Source: Larix kaempferi | Taxonomy: Eukaryota; Streptophyta; Pinopsida; Pinales; Pinaceae | Assembly (NCBI GenBank): GCA_027924585.1 | Contig: BSBM01000191.1 | Location: 1,302,001-1,366,000, forward strand | DNA: 64,000 nucleotides | Direction: 5' to 3' | In this document: positions 34,100 through 44,356 of the stretch, piece by piece | How positions within the stretch are numbered: the first letter of the stretch is position 1 | How the letters are laid out: every line of letters starts with the position of its first letter | Translations under genes and position numbers: made by a program | The notes under the pieces: model-generated | Told to the model about the DNA's origin: nothing | Database searches by the model: none | What the model saw: only the letters and a program-made list of their open reading frames with translations

Positions 34100-36517
34100 T
34101 TACTTCTTGAAGAACAAAGATGAAGTGTTTGATAAGTTCAAGGAATTCAAAGCCTTGATGGAAAATTAAATTGATAAGAAGATCAAGACCTTCAGATCCG
34201 ACAATGGCGGAGAATTCACTTTAGGAGATTTCAAGAAGTTATGCAATGATTCAGGGATTAAGAGGGAGTTGATTGCTCCTTACAATCCACAACAGAGTGG
34301 AGTTGCATAAAGGAAGAATCGAACAATCATGGAAGCAGCACGGGAAATGCTGCATGACCAGGATCTGCCTATACATCTATGTGCAGAAGCAGCCAGGATA
34401 GTTGTATATATGCAGAACAGAACACCACATAAGATATTGGACAACAAGACACCAGAAGAGGTTTTCTCTGGTAAGAAACCTGAAGTCAGCCATCTCAGAA
34501 TATTTGGTTGTCTAGTATACACTCATGTCCCAAAGGAAAAGAGGACCAATCTAGATCCTTTCTGAAAGAAGGGTATTTTTGTGGGTTACAGTGAAAGCTC
34601 AAAGGCTTACAGAATATACTTTCTAGGGTTCAAGAATATTGATGTTAGCAGGGATGTAACATTTGATGAAAACTCAGCATTCATCAAATCAAGGAAGACA
34701 CCTATTGAATATCATGAAGAACCAAAGGAAACCAAATTTCAAGACACTACCATGATTGAAGCAATTCCAGATGCTGATCATGAAATTGAAGATCCACAAG
34801 AACCTGTAGATCCACCTCGTGAGAAGGACTCTCACAAGAGGAAACCTGCATGGGCTAGAGATCTCATTCAAGATGCAGAAATATATGGCATTCCAGAAGA
34901 AGAACACAGAGCAAAGAAGAGAACTAGATCACATACTAGCTATGTTGCTTTACTCTGTGATATTATGAACAAAGGACCTTCTAGTTATGAAGAGGTAGCG
35001 GAAAGAAAGAATGGAAGGATGCCATGGTCGAGAAATATCATTCGATCATGAAGAATGATGTTTGGGATGTGGTCCCAAGACCTTATGGGAAGTCTGTTGT
35101 GACTTCCAAATGGATCTACAAGATCAAGTATGCTGCAGATGGCAACGTAGAGAAATACAAAGCGAGATTTGTAGCTCGTGGCTTCTCCTAGAAAGAAGGA
35201 ATTGACTATGAAGAAAATTTTGCTCCTGTATCCAGATACACTTCCATTAGATCAATACTTGCTCTGGCTGCAGTGATGAAATGGAAGATACACTAGATGG
35301 ATGTCAAGACTGATTTCTTGAATGGTGTAGTCGAGGAGGAAGTATATGTGGAGTAGCCATTCGATTTCGAGACACATGACAGGAATTCATATGTGTGCAG
35401 GCTGAAGAAATCCTTGTATGGATTGAAGCAAGCTCCTAGGACTTGGTATGGTAGGATAGACAGCTTTCTATCCAGTTTGGGCTTTACCAAGAGTAAAGCA
35501 GATTCCAACCTTTACTACAAGGTTGACGAAGGCAATCCTGTGATACTACTGTTGTATGTAGATGATCTGTTTGTAACAGGTAATGATAGTTTGATTGCCG
35601 ATACCAAGAGGAAGCTTGCAGCCGATTTTGAGATGAAGGACTTGGGGATGATGCACTATTTTCTAGGAATGGAGGTGTGGCAGAGTACATATGGAATCTC
35701 CCCTGGACAAGGGATGTATGCATTAGAGATCCTGAAGAGGTTCGGGATGATGGATTGCAAGGCCATGGCCACACCTATGGCATCGAACCTGAAGCTTCTG
35801 TGTGATGCTTCATTTGATCCGGTTGATGTCACAGTGTATCGTTAGCTGATTGGGTCCTTGATGTACCTGATGAACATGAGACCCGATATTTTCTTTGTGG
35901 TGAACACATTGAGCCAATTCCTGATGGATCCCAGAGGTGTTCACCTAGTTGGCATAAAGCATATTTTGAGGTACCTAAAGGGTACAGTTGATTATGGGCT
36001 CAAGTATGATGCGAATCAAAAGTTTAACCTGGAAGGTTATGTTGATTCGTACTGGGAGGGTAGTGCTGCCGATAGGAAGAGCACATCTGGGTGTTGCTTC
36101 AGTATGGGATCAGGGGTGATCTATTGGCTTAGCAAGAAACAGTCCTACGTAGCACTGAGTACAGCTGAAGCAGAGTATGTTGCAGCTTGTTCGGCTAGTT
36201 GTGAGGTAGTATGGCTTTGGAAGCTACTATCTGAGTTATTTGATCTCTCGTTGGATGCTACTGGTATTTTTTGTGACAACTAGAGTTGTGTGAAGCTGTA
36301 TGGGAACCTGGTGTTCCACGACAGGTCGAAGCACATTGAGATCAAATATCACTATATCATGGATATGGTGCAGAGAGGAGAAGTGAAGCTCCTATATGTT
36401 ACAATGGATGAGCAGGTTGCAGATGTGCTGACGAAACCACTAGCCAGAGTGAAGTTCGAGTACTTCAGAGAGAGGCTTGGTGTTCTTCAGATTGACGACA
36501 CTTCGATAAAGAAGTGA
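34100..36517 (+). pseudogene. Copia B pol: integrase C-part, reverse transcriptase, RNase H
   Basis: Integrase resumes with YFLKNKDEVFDKFKEF, TFRSDNGGEF (catalytic Asp kept) and APYNPQQSGVA with a stop where the ERKN glutamate is expected. It runs on to KTPEEVFSGKKPEVSHLRIFG and a hinge. A frameshift near 35010 precedes [57 protein letters not shown] (YVDD intact), LGMMHYFLGMEVW. RNase H follows: DRKSTSGCCFSMGS, STAEAEYVAAC, FHDRSKHIEIKYHYI, DVLTKPLARVKFEYFRERLG, stop 36515. In-frame TAG at 35189, 35294, 35354, 35843 and 36281 each stand where copia proteins have Gln. Otherwise the frame from RT to the end is clean. Confidence 0.93.
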
Positions 36518-36619
36518 TGGACACATTTGTAGGAGCCATTCCAAGCATGGTGATAGGACGATCCTTCCCATGGCTATGGATATAAGCGCTGGATGATGAG
36601 CATTAGGACGATGTTATAT

Positions 36620-37140
36620 TTTCTGCTCTGTATGACCAGTTGGATCATTTATATATGTATGTATGCATCATGTTGGATGCTGGATATGATCAGTTGGATC
36701 ATTTATATGTATGTATGTGTGCATCATGTTGGATGCTGGATATGATCAGTTGGATCATTTATATGTATGTATGTATGCATCATGTTGGATGATGGATATG
36801 ATCAGTTGGATCATGAGTATGTATCTCTAGATGTATCAGGAGGATACATTGTATGATCAGGTAGATCATGTATGTTGATATGAATCGGGTATGATCAGGT
36901 GGATCATGTGTATTAGGTGGATACATTGTATGATCATGTAGATCATGTATGATGATATGTATCAGGAAGATACTGTGTATGCATCAGATGGATGCATTGT
37001 ATGGTCAGGATGATCATAGATGATGAGCTTCAGGATGTTGCTCCAGATGACATGCATCAGGACAATGCAGTGATGATGATCAGGATGATCATGTGTACAT
37101 CAAGATGATGTATGGTGAGTATCAGGATGATACTCTGTGG
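36620..37140 (+). repeat. Copia B post-pol tandem repeats: ~60-bp units and GATCA-rich motifs
   Basis: TATGATCAGTTGGATCATTTATATGT...GCATCATGTTGGATG units start near 36631, 36688 and 36748. Degenerate GATCAGGTAGATCATGTATG motifs follow to about 37140. It lies between pol and the 3' LTR, where no gene is expected in most copia elements. Confidence 0.8.
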
Positions 37141-37176
37141 CCATGGAACAGGTTGTGCATATGAGCATGTAAGTTG

Positions 37177-37620
37177 ACCTGGGAGATCCTATAGGTCGTA
37201 TTTGTGTGCCTGTAACAGCCTGGGATGCTCTTTTGAGGCATTGCTCTGAGAGGAAATATAATAACACCCTGGGAGATCCTATAGGTTGGAGCTATGTGCC
37301 CGTAACAACTTGGGATGCTCTTTCGAGGTTTTGTCCATTGGCATATAATAAAGCCCTAGGAGATCCTATATGTCGGAGCTGTGTTCCCATAATAGCCTGA
37401 GATGCTCTTGCGAGGTTTTTCCCTGACCACATATAATAGTGCTCTGGGAGATCCTATAGGTCGGAGCTGTGTTCCCATAACAGCCTGGGATGCTCTTGCG
37501 AAGTTTTGTGGTGGGGTCACATGTAATCTGTCCTTGGGAGATCCTATATGTCGGAGTTGTGTGCCCATAATAGCCTGGGATGCTCTTGCGAGGTTTTGTG
37601 ACGCACATAATAAGTCCTGA
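37177..37620 (+). repeat. Copia B post-pol tandem array, 87-90-bp units, five copies
   Basis: GGGAGATCCTATA starts at 37181, 37271, 37358 (AGGAG), 37446 and 37536. Each unit reads LGDPI(G/C)RSCVPI(T/I)AWDAL(A/S)RFC in one plus frame (period 29-30 residues), and the frame shifts between some copies. The opposite strand is also open. No known domain. Confidence 0.85.
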
Positions 37621-37844
37621 GTATTCCATAGTATGGCCAGTGATGATGAAGACCTACAGGTGGTGGGCCTACATCCAGTATGAAAAAGGACTGGCTCTGT
37701 AGAACTTCCTATGACGAGTAGATCGGAGATTGATTGAGATAGCAGTAGCAGTGACGATGAAAATGATTCGAGGACAATGATTCGCTGATGATGATCCAGA
37801 GAAGAAGACTTATACTAGTAGATCTGTGTCGAGAAATACCTTCC

Positions 37845-37858
37845 TAGTTAAGAGGGAG
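37845..37858 (+). promoter_or_regulatory. Copia B polypurine tract
   Basis: Purine-rich AAGAGGGAG directly before the 3' LTR; primes plus-strand DNA synthesis in copia elements. Confidence 0.75.
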
Positions 37859-38438
37859 TGTTGATGTATATGTAACTTTGGAATGTATTTCACCTATGTG
37901 TATTGTACTCCTATAGAGATGTGTTATTCCTTTATAAGGAAGTGTCGTCATTTGTATTGACAAGTGTCGCAAGTGTTGTAACTTGTCAATGGGTTATTAG
38001 ACCACCATGTGTGGGGTTGGACCTGATTAAGTTAACCATGGGTTATTAGGATAAGCTAGACAAGTCGGCCCCATTAGTTGATTGGGCAGGACAGGACAAG
38101 TATAAATAGAGATCGAGAGATCTCTATTTGGACATGTCATTACTCACTTCTACATCACTTGGAAAGTGGCGCACATGTGAGGAGGAGGATCATATGCTAG
38201 GAGAAGACTATCTCTTGTACTTGGGTTGTACTTTGGTTGTATTATTGCTCTATCTATCTCTGAAGAAGTTGTGGGGTTTTTCACCTTAGGGTTTTCCCCA
38301 CAGAAACTCTGTGCGTCTATTGTCTCTTATGTTTTCCTCTTGTTTTGATTGACATGCTTGATATGATTGATATGTTGTACATTTTATTCTCTTAGTAAAG
38401 ATCCTAGAGTATATTGAATTAATGCTCAAAATTTAACA
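37859..38438 (+). repeat. Copia B 3' LTR (580 bp)
   Basis: TGTTGATGTATATG...AATTTAACA. TATA box at 38101-38108 and the same 9-bp hairpin as the 5' LTR. Confidence 0.93.
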
Positions 38439-38443
38439 GAGAG
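38439..38443. repeat. Target-site duplication GAGAG, right copy (Copia B)
   Basis: Matches 27160-27164. Confidence 0.93.
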
Positions 38444-38660
38444 ATGAAAGAGTAGATCTTTGGAAATGTTGAGGCATAGAAATCCAAATTCTTCATCAAA
38501 TTTGTTTAGATATTTGGTCTTTTCTGTAGCACCATTCGGTTCGAACTCAGTGCCATGTAATACTCTGTAGAGACCTCTACTATGCATGGAGATATCCATT
38601 TGTTCCTTCCATTCAAATAAGTTGAAAGGAGTGATCTTGGGAATCAAGGTGAGATCCATA
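38439..38660 (-). pseudogene. Copia A gag, N-terminal part
   Basis: Minus-strand ATG at 38657-38659: MDLTLIPKITPFNLFEWKEQ, then MHSRGLYRVLHG, FLCLNISKDLLFHLS, in frame up to the GAGAG duplication and continuing at 27164 into LKNPKEFW. This matches the start of copia gag proteins. It begins about 290 bp downstream of the primer-binding site. Confidence 0.88.
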
Positions 38661-38946
38661 GTAGCCGACTGAATGCGCTTGTGATGATGGGATAACCTGC
38701 AAAAACAATGGAAATTTATCTGGAGGATTGTTACAGAATCTATTGAAAACTACTTTAGGATAGTAGGCACTTTTATCCAGATCCTTCACACCTAGATAGA
38801 CCTCAAAGGATTTCTCTAATGAATTCAATACAATGGAACCAAGATTTGTTGTGGAAATCCAGAGGCTTATGGTGCACTACTAAAAAAAACTTCTCAATAA
38901 ATTGTTGCTACTGCTGCAACTTCTGCAACTCAAAAATATCTCACAA

Positions 38947-38958
38947 GCTCTGATACCA
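38947..38958 (-). promoter_or_regulatory. Copia A primer-binding site
   Basis: On the minus strand TGGTATCAGAGC, complementary to the 3' end of plant initiator-Met tRNA, directly after an LTR ending ...TTTCACA. Confidence 0.9.
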
Positions 38959-39600
38959 TGTGAAATTACACAGGGGTAGATCACTGAGCTGAACAAACCT
39001 TACAATTTCACAATGTAATTATTGAGAAGAATTAGACAAGAACATGGATCAATTCACTCATAAAACTGAAAAACACCTGAAAAATTGTTGTTGATACATT
39101 AATCAACTGTAAGATGGCAATCAAATAATGTTACAATAGATTTAATTGGATACACATAGGAGGATTAGAATTCACCTCAAGCCTAAGATTAGTTTGCATT
39201 GGAACCACCTCCCGATAAGGTTCAATGGCCACCGATGATGAATAATTGGTCAACTAGAGTAGGACTAAGCATAATTGAATCATGTGGACACCAAAATAGG
39301 GGAGGAGACTCTAAGGAGGTGCATAACTAGATGTCAATAGTCAAGGAGGGCGCTCCTACACTTAGTAGCAATCAAACTAGGAGCTATAATCAGTTAACCA
39401 AGCAATCAAGGGGACAAGGTTCCCTAAATCATGGAATTGACTATCATAACTCCTAAATCTATGCACAAAGGCGCACTAGAACTCCAGTGATGGAAACAAG
39501 GCACTCTGAGTGGCTAGGAGGGCTAATGATGGCCAAAACAAGCTCCAGGGGGCCCAAAATGGGGACTAGGTGCTAGGATACTCAACTGTTGATGCATGGA
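38959..39600 (-). repeat. Copia A 5' LTR (inner edge exact, outer edge not determined)
   Basis: On the plus strand it opens TGTGAAATTACACAGG next to the primer-binding site. The partner LTR is outside the window to the left, so the outer edge cannot be set by comparison; 39600 is only a guess. Confidence 0.6.
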
Positions 39601-40460
39601 TGGATGGAGTGCTGCATGGAATGCATGCATGCATGAAAAACCAAAGTAAGATGGTGAGAATATTCCAACCATCCTGTAGTTGCGTGAAATAACCAAGAAC
39701 ACAAAATACAGGGCAATGGTGACATGAAAATATTCTTGAGAAGGATGGTCGAGATAAGAGGCCTGAGATATGGAGAGAGGTCCAATAAATTTTTAGAGGA
39801 ACCAGGAACGTCTGGTAGCACTAGATGCTTATAAAGCCATGAATTCACATATATTGGTAGGGGTTCTCCACAAAGTAGAAGGAATTTATTTTTCTTGAAC
39901 ATTGTATCTTTTGTAATATTTATTTGAAGGAAGATATAAGGAGGCAATGCCAAAAGTGATCCTTGAACATGTATAAAAAATCTGTAATATTCTTATGCGA
40001 GAGGAATCATAAACTAAGGGTTACTAATTTGATTGTCTAAAATGGTTTCTAATTTGATGTATAAGAAATGTATGCAAGACCAATGATGATTATTTATTGT
40101 CTGGATCTGAAATATTGACACGCTTAAAATATTGTTGTTTATTCAAACTTGTTTTAGTAAACTGATGATATAATCATTTTCTTATGCAAATGATTTATTT
40201 CTAATTAAGCCCCCAAGATAGGATTTGATTAAATAGTTTAAATATTTTTTCTGAAGCTTTCTTATTAGATTAAAATTACATTTGGGAAATTAGAAAAATT
40301 CAAAAGATTAAGTCTCTCGTTAGAGAGCAACATTTTCTTAGTGGAAACGAGGCCCATATACATGTCACAGGTAGCTATATCAAACGACTAAGGGTCTATT
40401 TAGAAAGTTGGATCAAGTTATCCCTCTTACATTGATGAATGGTTAGATCAGCCCATCAAC
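39600..40460. other. No gene recognised
   Basis: May include the rest of the Copia A LTR. Short GCATG/GATG repeats near 39590-39635. The open frame at 39582-39953 on the minus strand has no recognisable domain. Confidence 0.4.
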
Positions 40461-40469
40461 AGACCCCTA

Positions 40470-41932
40470 CCATGGCTTGGGTAGGAAAATGAGGGTTTTA
40501 GGCACTAATTGTTTTTTCTTGATAGTGATAGTCATGAAAAATGTCTAAAACCACCACAAAGACTCATCTTCTCTAAGTGATCTCTAGGATTTGGGAAGGG
40601 TTTTCACAACCATTAGTATGTTTTAAGCCTTTTTGGGGGATCTTTGGCACCATTACTATGTTTTTCATAATAGAAAAGGGTCTTGGGTCCTATACCATGG
40701 CTAGGAGATTAAAACAAGGGACGTAGGCCTTCAATGAAGTTTTTATATGTCAATGTCCATCAACAAGGTCTCAAACCACCACAAAGGTCTTGTCTAAGGG
40801 ACATTTGGATTCTGGGGGGATATTTGGTTCCATTAGTATGTTTTGGCCTTAGTGGGGGATATTTGACATCATTAGAATTTTTTTCACAATAAGAACATGT
40901 CTTGAGGCCTATACAATGACCAAGGGAGGAAAAAAGGGGTCTTAGGAAAAAAAAATCTTTTTATGCTCAATGACCATGCGAAAGACCTCAAACAATATAC
41001 ATATCCTCTCTAATGGATTTATGCCTTAGGGTGAGACCAAGAGGGTGCCATCAGTAGTGTTTTCACAACACATATGAGAGTCAGGGCCTATAGCATGGTT
41101 GAGGGAGGAAAAAATGACCTTAGGCCCTAAATGAAACTTTCACATGCTCAATGTTTATGAAAAAGAACATAAATTAGGAATATAGGAACCATTAATATGT
41201 TTTACAAAATAAGAATGGGTCACAAGGCCCCTACCATGGTCAAGGGAGGAAAACAAGAGCTTTACACCCTAAACAAATATTCTCGATGATATAGATCATA
41301 TAGAGAACAAAATAAAGGAAAAAATATAATGGAAACAAACACAAAGATACTGCAAAGAACATAGTAGTAAAGTAAAACCCAAATTCTATTATTGAATGAA
41401 ATGGAAAAAGACTGTAAAATGCAAAGCAATACAAGCTAGCTAGAATGGTGGTAGCTTATCTCTAAAGAGAGATGTGTTGGCTACTCTCATTCCAAATAAT
41501 ACATTAAAAAAGGTCAAAATTTCATTTTAAAATAAATTTGATTCCATGGGATGAAAAAACCCTAACCTAAACTTGATTCCTAACGCAACTTCTGCCCTAA
41601 CCCTAAAGAAAATTCTTGGGGATGCACATTTTGCATACAAAATCTATTTAGGTAGTTTATTGGACCATTACAAATATTCAATCATGATTTATGAATTTTT
41701 CAGGCCACATAATCAAATATTTCATGCCCTGCATTAGTTTCCAAAAATGCAAGGAAAAGTCCCCAAAAACATGCCAAAAGGTTGGGACTTGAAAAATTGT
41801 ATTAAAATTGCCAAGATGTAGAACCATTCTAAATCAATGGAACAAGTGGGTGGCTACTAGTATCTACTCATATCACTTAAAATCAATGGCCATGAATATG
41901 TCTTGAATCACCACATATCATTTCTAAGGGAT
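40470..41932. repeat. Degenerate tandem-repeat region, left of Copia C
   Basis: Loosely repeated blocks: CCATTAGTATGTTTT or variants (about 40612, 40650, 40833, 40871, 41047, 41187), TATACCATGG(C/T), GGGAGGAAAA and AACCACCACAAAG. Unit spacing is irregular (about 140-220 bp). The same blocks reappear after Copia C (63540-64000), so this is the sequence Copia C landed in. No gene. Confidence 0.65.
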
Positions 41933-41937
41933 CTTTG
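41933..41937. repeat. Target-site duplication CTTTG, left (Copia C)
   Basis: Pairs with CTTTT at 63532-63536; one mismatch. Confidence 0.75.
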
Positions 41938-43487
41938 TGTTAATACTACAACATCATGAGTCATTATCCAATCCAATCTTGTGCAACCAGGATAGGGCCT
42001 CATGTGTTGAGTAGGGAGGTCCTGTTGGACACAGGAAATTGGAGTAGATTCTTGAGTTGGAATCAAGAATGACTACTCCTTCAGTTGTAAAAGCTTATGC
42101 CTCATGTGTTGAGGTGAATGCTTTGATGTATCAAAGTGATGATGTTGTAAAGTCTTGTTGGACAAGGCTCAAGATTTGTGTGTCAAGTCAAATTCTCATG
42201 TGGACCTCCAGTTATAGTAGGTACCCATTGGGTGGACCTCTAGTTATAGAGGTAGATGCTTTGCATGTTGAATCATTAATGTTGCGTGATTACTAACCAT
42301 GGTCACCGATTTCTATTAAGTCTTCTTTAGATACTGGCCACCTCTAGGGTGAATTACTTTAGTATAAGATCATTTGGTATGAGAGTAATATAATATGATC
42401 AAAGAATATGACAAATATTCTAAGTATAATATGATATGGTAGATAATTAAAGTTAACACATATGACCATGAAGTAAAGATAAGAGATAAATATAAATGCA
42501 TAGAGAAAAAGAGAATTCGAATTGCTCGTGAGATGACTAAGTGAACTCGAATTGTTAAGCTGCAGTTAAAGCCACAATGTAGGCCTTAGTTAATTAGAGA
42601 ACTTGAATTGATCACTATAGTGATGTTAACAAGAAGTAATTAGTTAAATAGATTTAACTAAGTGATAATGAAGAATATCTAGTTAACTAAGTGTTATTTA
42701 ATGACGACACTTATGTTAAACTAAAAGATGACACATATGTTCAAATAAATTACGACACTTGAGTTGCGACACTTGCATGAAGACACTTAAGTTAGCCACC
42801 TAAATAAGTGGGCAAGATTTAAATTAAGGGGCGAGCTAATCCTAAGAATCAGTTCAGTGAGTTAATGCACTGCATGAGAAGTGGGGATCTATTCTTCATG
42901 CAATATTGATTCATCCAGATGGAGGGTGAGTTCATCATGAAGTCAGAAGCTAAAAATAGAAGCTGATGCATGAGAATAATATATAAATATGTTATATAGG
43001 ATTGATGAATCCAATGTGAAGTGAATTCTCTTCACCCTTGAAGGCAAGGCACTTCGATTTGTGCAGGATAATTCTCCAGGAAGGAAGTTCATATTTTTTT
43101 CATGTGATGCACCATTACCCATCCAACCATTCGCTGCAAATTGCATGGAAGTGATTCTTGCTTGTTATTAATGTGTTGGGAACATGGTAAGTTGATACAG
43201 TTGATCTCTATTCTCTATTTCTCTGTATTCTCTCTTATCTAGCACCTGGGATGTCGAAAGCAATATGCTATTTTGTAAAAGACATTCTCTACTATCTATC
43301 ATAATTATACTCTGAATATTTGATAGGGTTTTTCATCCTCATTGTATTGATGGTTTTCCCCAGGGTACATCTTGTGTTATGGTTGAATGTTTCATGTGAT
43401 TGAATGGTTCATTGATTCAAGTATTCAGTATTTCCGGACTTAAAGTTTTAAAGTTGAAATCTCATCATATTTTCTCAAAACTTAACA
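41938..43487 (+). repeat. Copia C 5' LTR (1550 bp)
   Basis: Collinear with 62052-63531; about 60 bp near 43215-43270 is absent from the 3' copy, besides many substitutions. Confidence 0.92.
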
Positions 43488-43499
43488 TGGTATCAGAGC
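43488..43499 (+). promoter_or_regulatory. Copia C primer-binding site
   Basis: TGGTATCAGAGC immediately after the LTR end ...TTAACA; complementary to initiator-Met tRNA. Confidence 0.92.
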
Positions 43500-43582
43500 T
43501 CAGAGTGTGAAGGAGATAATATTTGTCAAGCAAACTTGATCCTACATAGATCCTGAGGAGTTGAGCGAAATACTTGATAGCC

Positions 43583-44356
43583 ATGGCATCGATCTCTGTT
43601 CGACCGAAAGACTGTCTTGAGGGCACTTTGAATTTAAACACTTGGAAGGAGAGGGAGTTGAACATCTTGGAGGAACATGACTTGGATGGCTACATATCTA
43701 CTGTGGTGGAGGAGCCTACATCTAATGCAGGGCACATCAAATTCAAGAAAAACCAAGCTAAATACAAACGGATCATCTATGGTTTGGTAAAGGACAATTT
43801 GATGTCCTTGATCACTCCGTTGAATACTGCAAAGGAGTGTTTTGATACATTGAAAAACCTATATGAGAAGAAGGACCCGATTCAAAAGAGGGCATTGAAG
43901 AATATGCTTCGAAACCTAAATATGGAGAAGGATGAGATAGTGGCCTCCTTCTTTACCAATATCTCTCAGGTAAGAGATCGGCTTTCTAGTATTGGAGTAG
44001 TGGTGGATGAAGATGATATTCTCCAAACCTCTATTGATGGTCTCCCATCCTCATGGGAGAAATTATTGGCTGCAGTAAACGGCCGAGAGGTACAACCTAA
44101 CTTTGAAAATTTGTGGCATGATTTCCTCCAAGAGGAGGGGTGAATCCATAGCAAGTCAGTGTGCATCAAAGAAGAAAAATTTTCCCTCACGAAAAGGATG
44201 AAGATAGGAAAGAAGAACTTCTCTCAAAAGAAGTTTTCTCATTCGAAGAAGAAGGAATACAACAAGGAATTTGACAAGACAAAGGTTAGATGCTACAATT
44301 GTGAAAAGAAGGGCCATTACGCAATGGAGTGCAAAGCAAAGAAAAAGGGAAAATGA
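43583..44356 (+). pseudogene. Copia C gag
   Basis: Start chosen at ATG 43583 (MASISVRPKDCLEG). Gag domain matches the Copia B gag in layout: LNTWKERELNILEEHDLDGYI, NTAKECFDTLKNLYEKKDP, LRNLNMEKDEIVASFFTNIS, GLPSSWEKLLAAVNG. A single TGA at 44141 interrupts the frame, which then continues into a lysine-rich segment and an intact zinc knuckle CYNCEKKGHYAMEC (CX2CX4HX4C), stop 44354. It would form the retrotransposon particle. Confidence 0.92.

Larger units (their letters stand above)
27165..38438 (+). mobile_element. Copia B, Ty1/copia retrotransposon, 11.3 kb including a nested 4.5-kb insert
   Basis: Two LTRs (27165-27751 and 37859-38438) start TGTTGATG and end CA, flanked by GAGAG. Between them lie gag, protease and integrase, interrupted by the 29561-34094 element, then the rest of integrase, reverse transcriptase and RNase H. 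An unusual 1.3-kb repeat-rich stretch lies before the 3' LTR. It is inserted in Copia A gag in the opposite orientation. It belongs with Copia C by gag and RT similarity. Confidence 0.95.

Noticed and set aside
36620-37845. Repeat-rich post-pol region of Copia B as an env-like gene
   Set aside because: No signal peptide, transmembrane segment or continuous frame; the repeats explain the open stretches.
39582-39953. 123-residue minus-strand open frame next to the Copia A LTR
   Set aside because: No domain recognised; lies in presumed LTR or flanking non-coding sequence.
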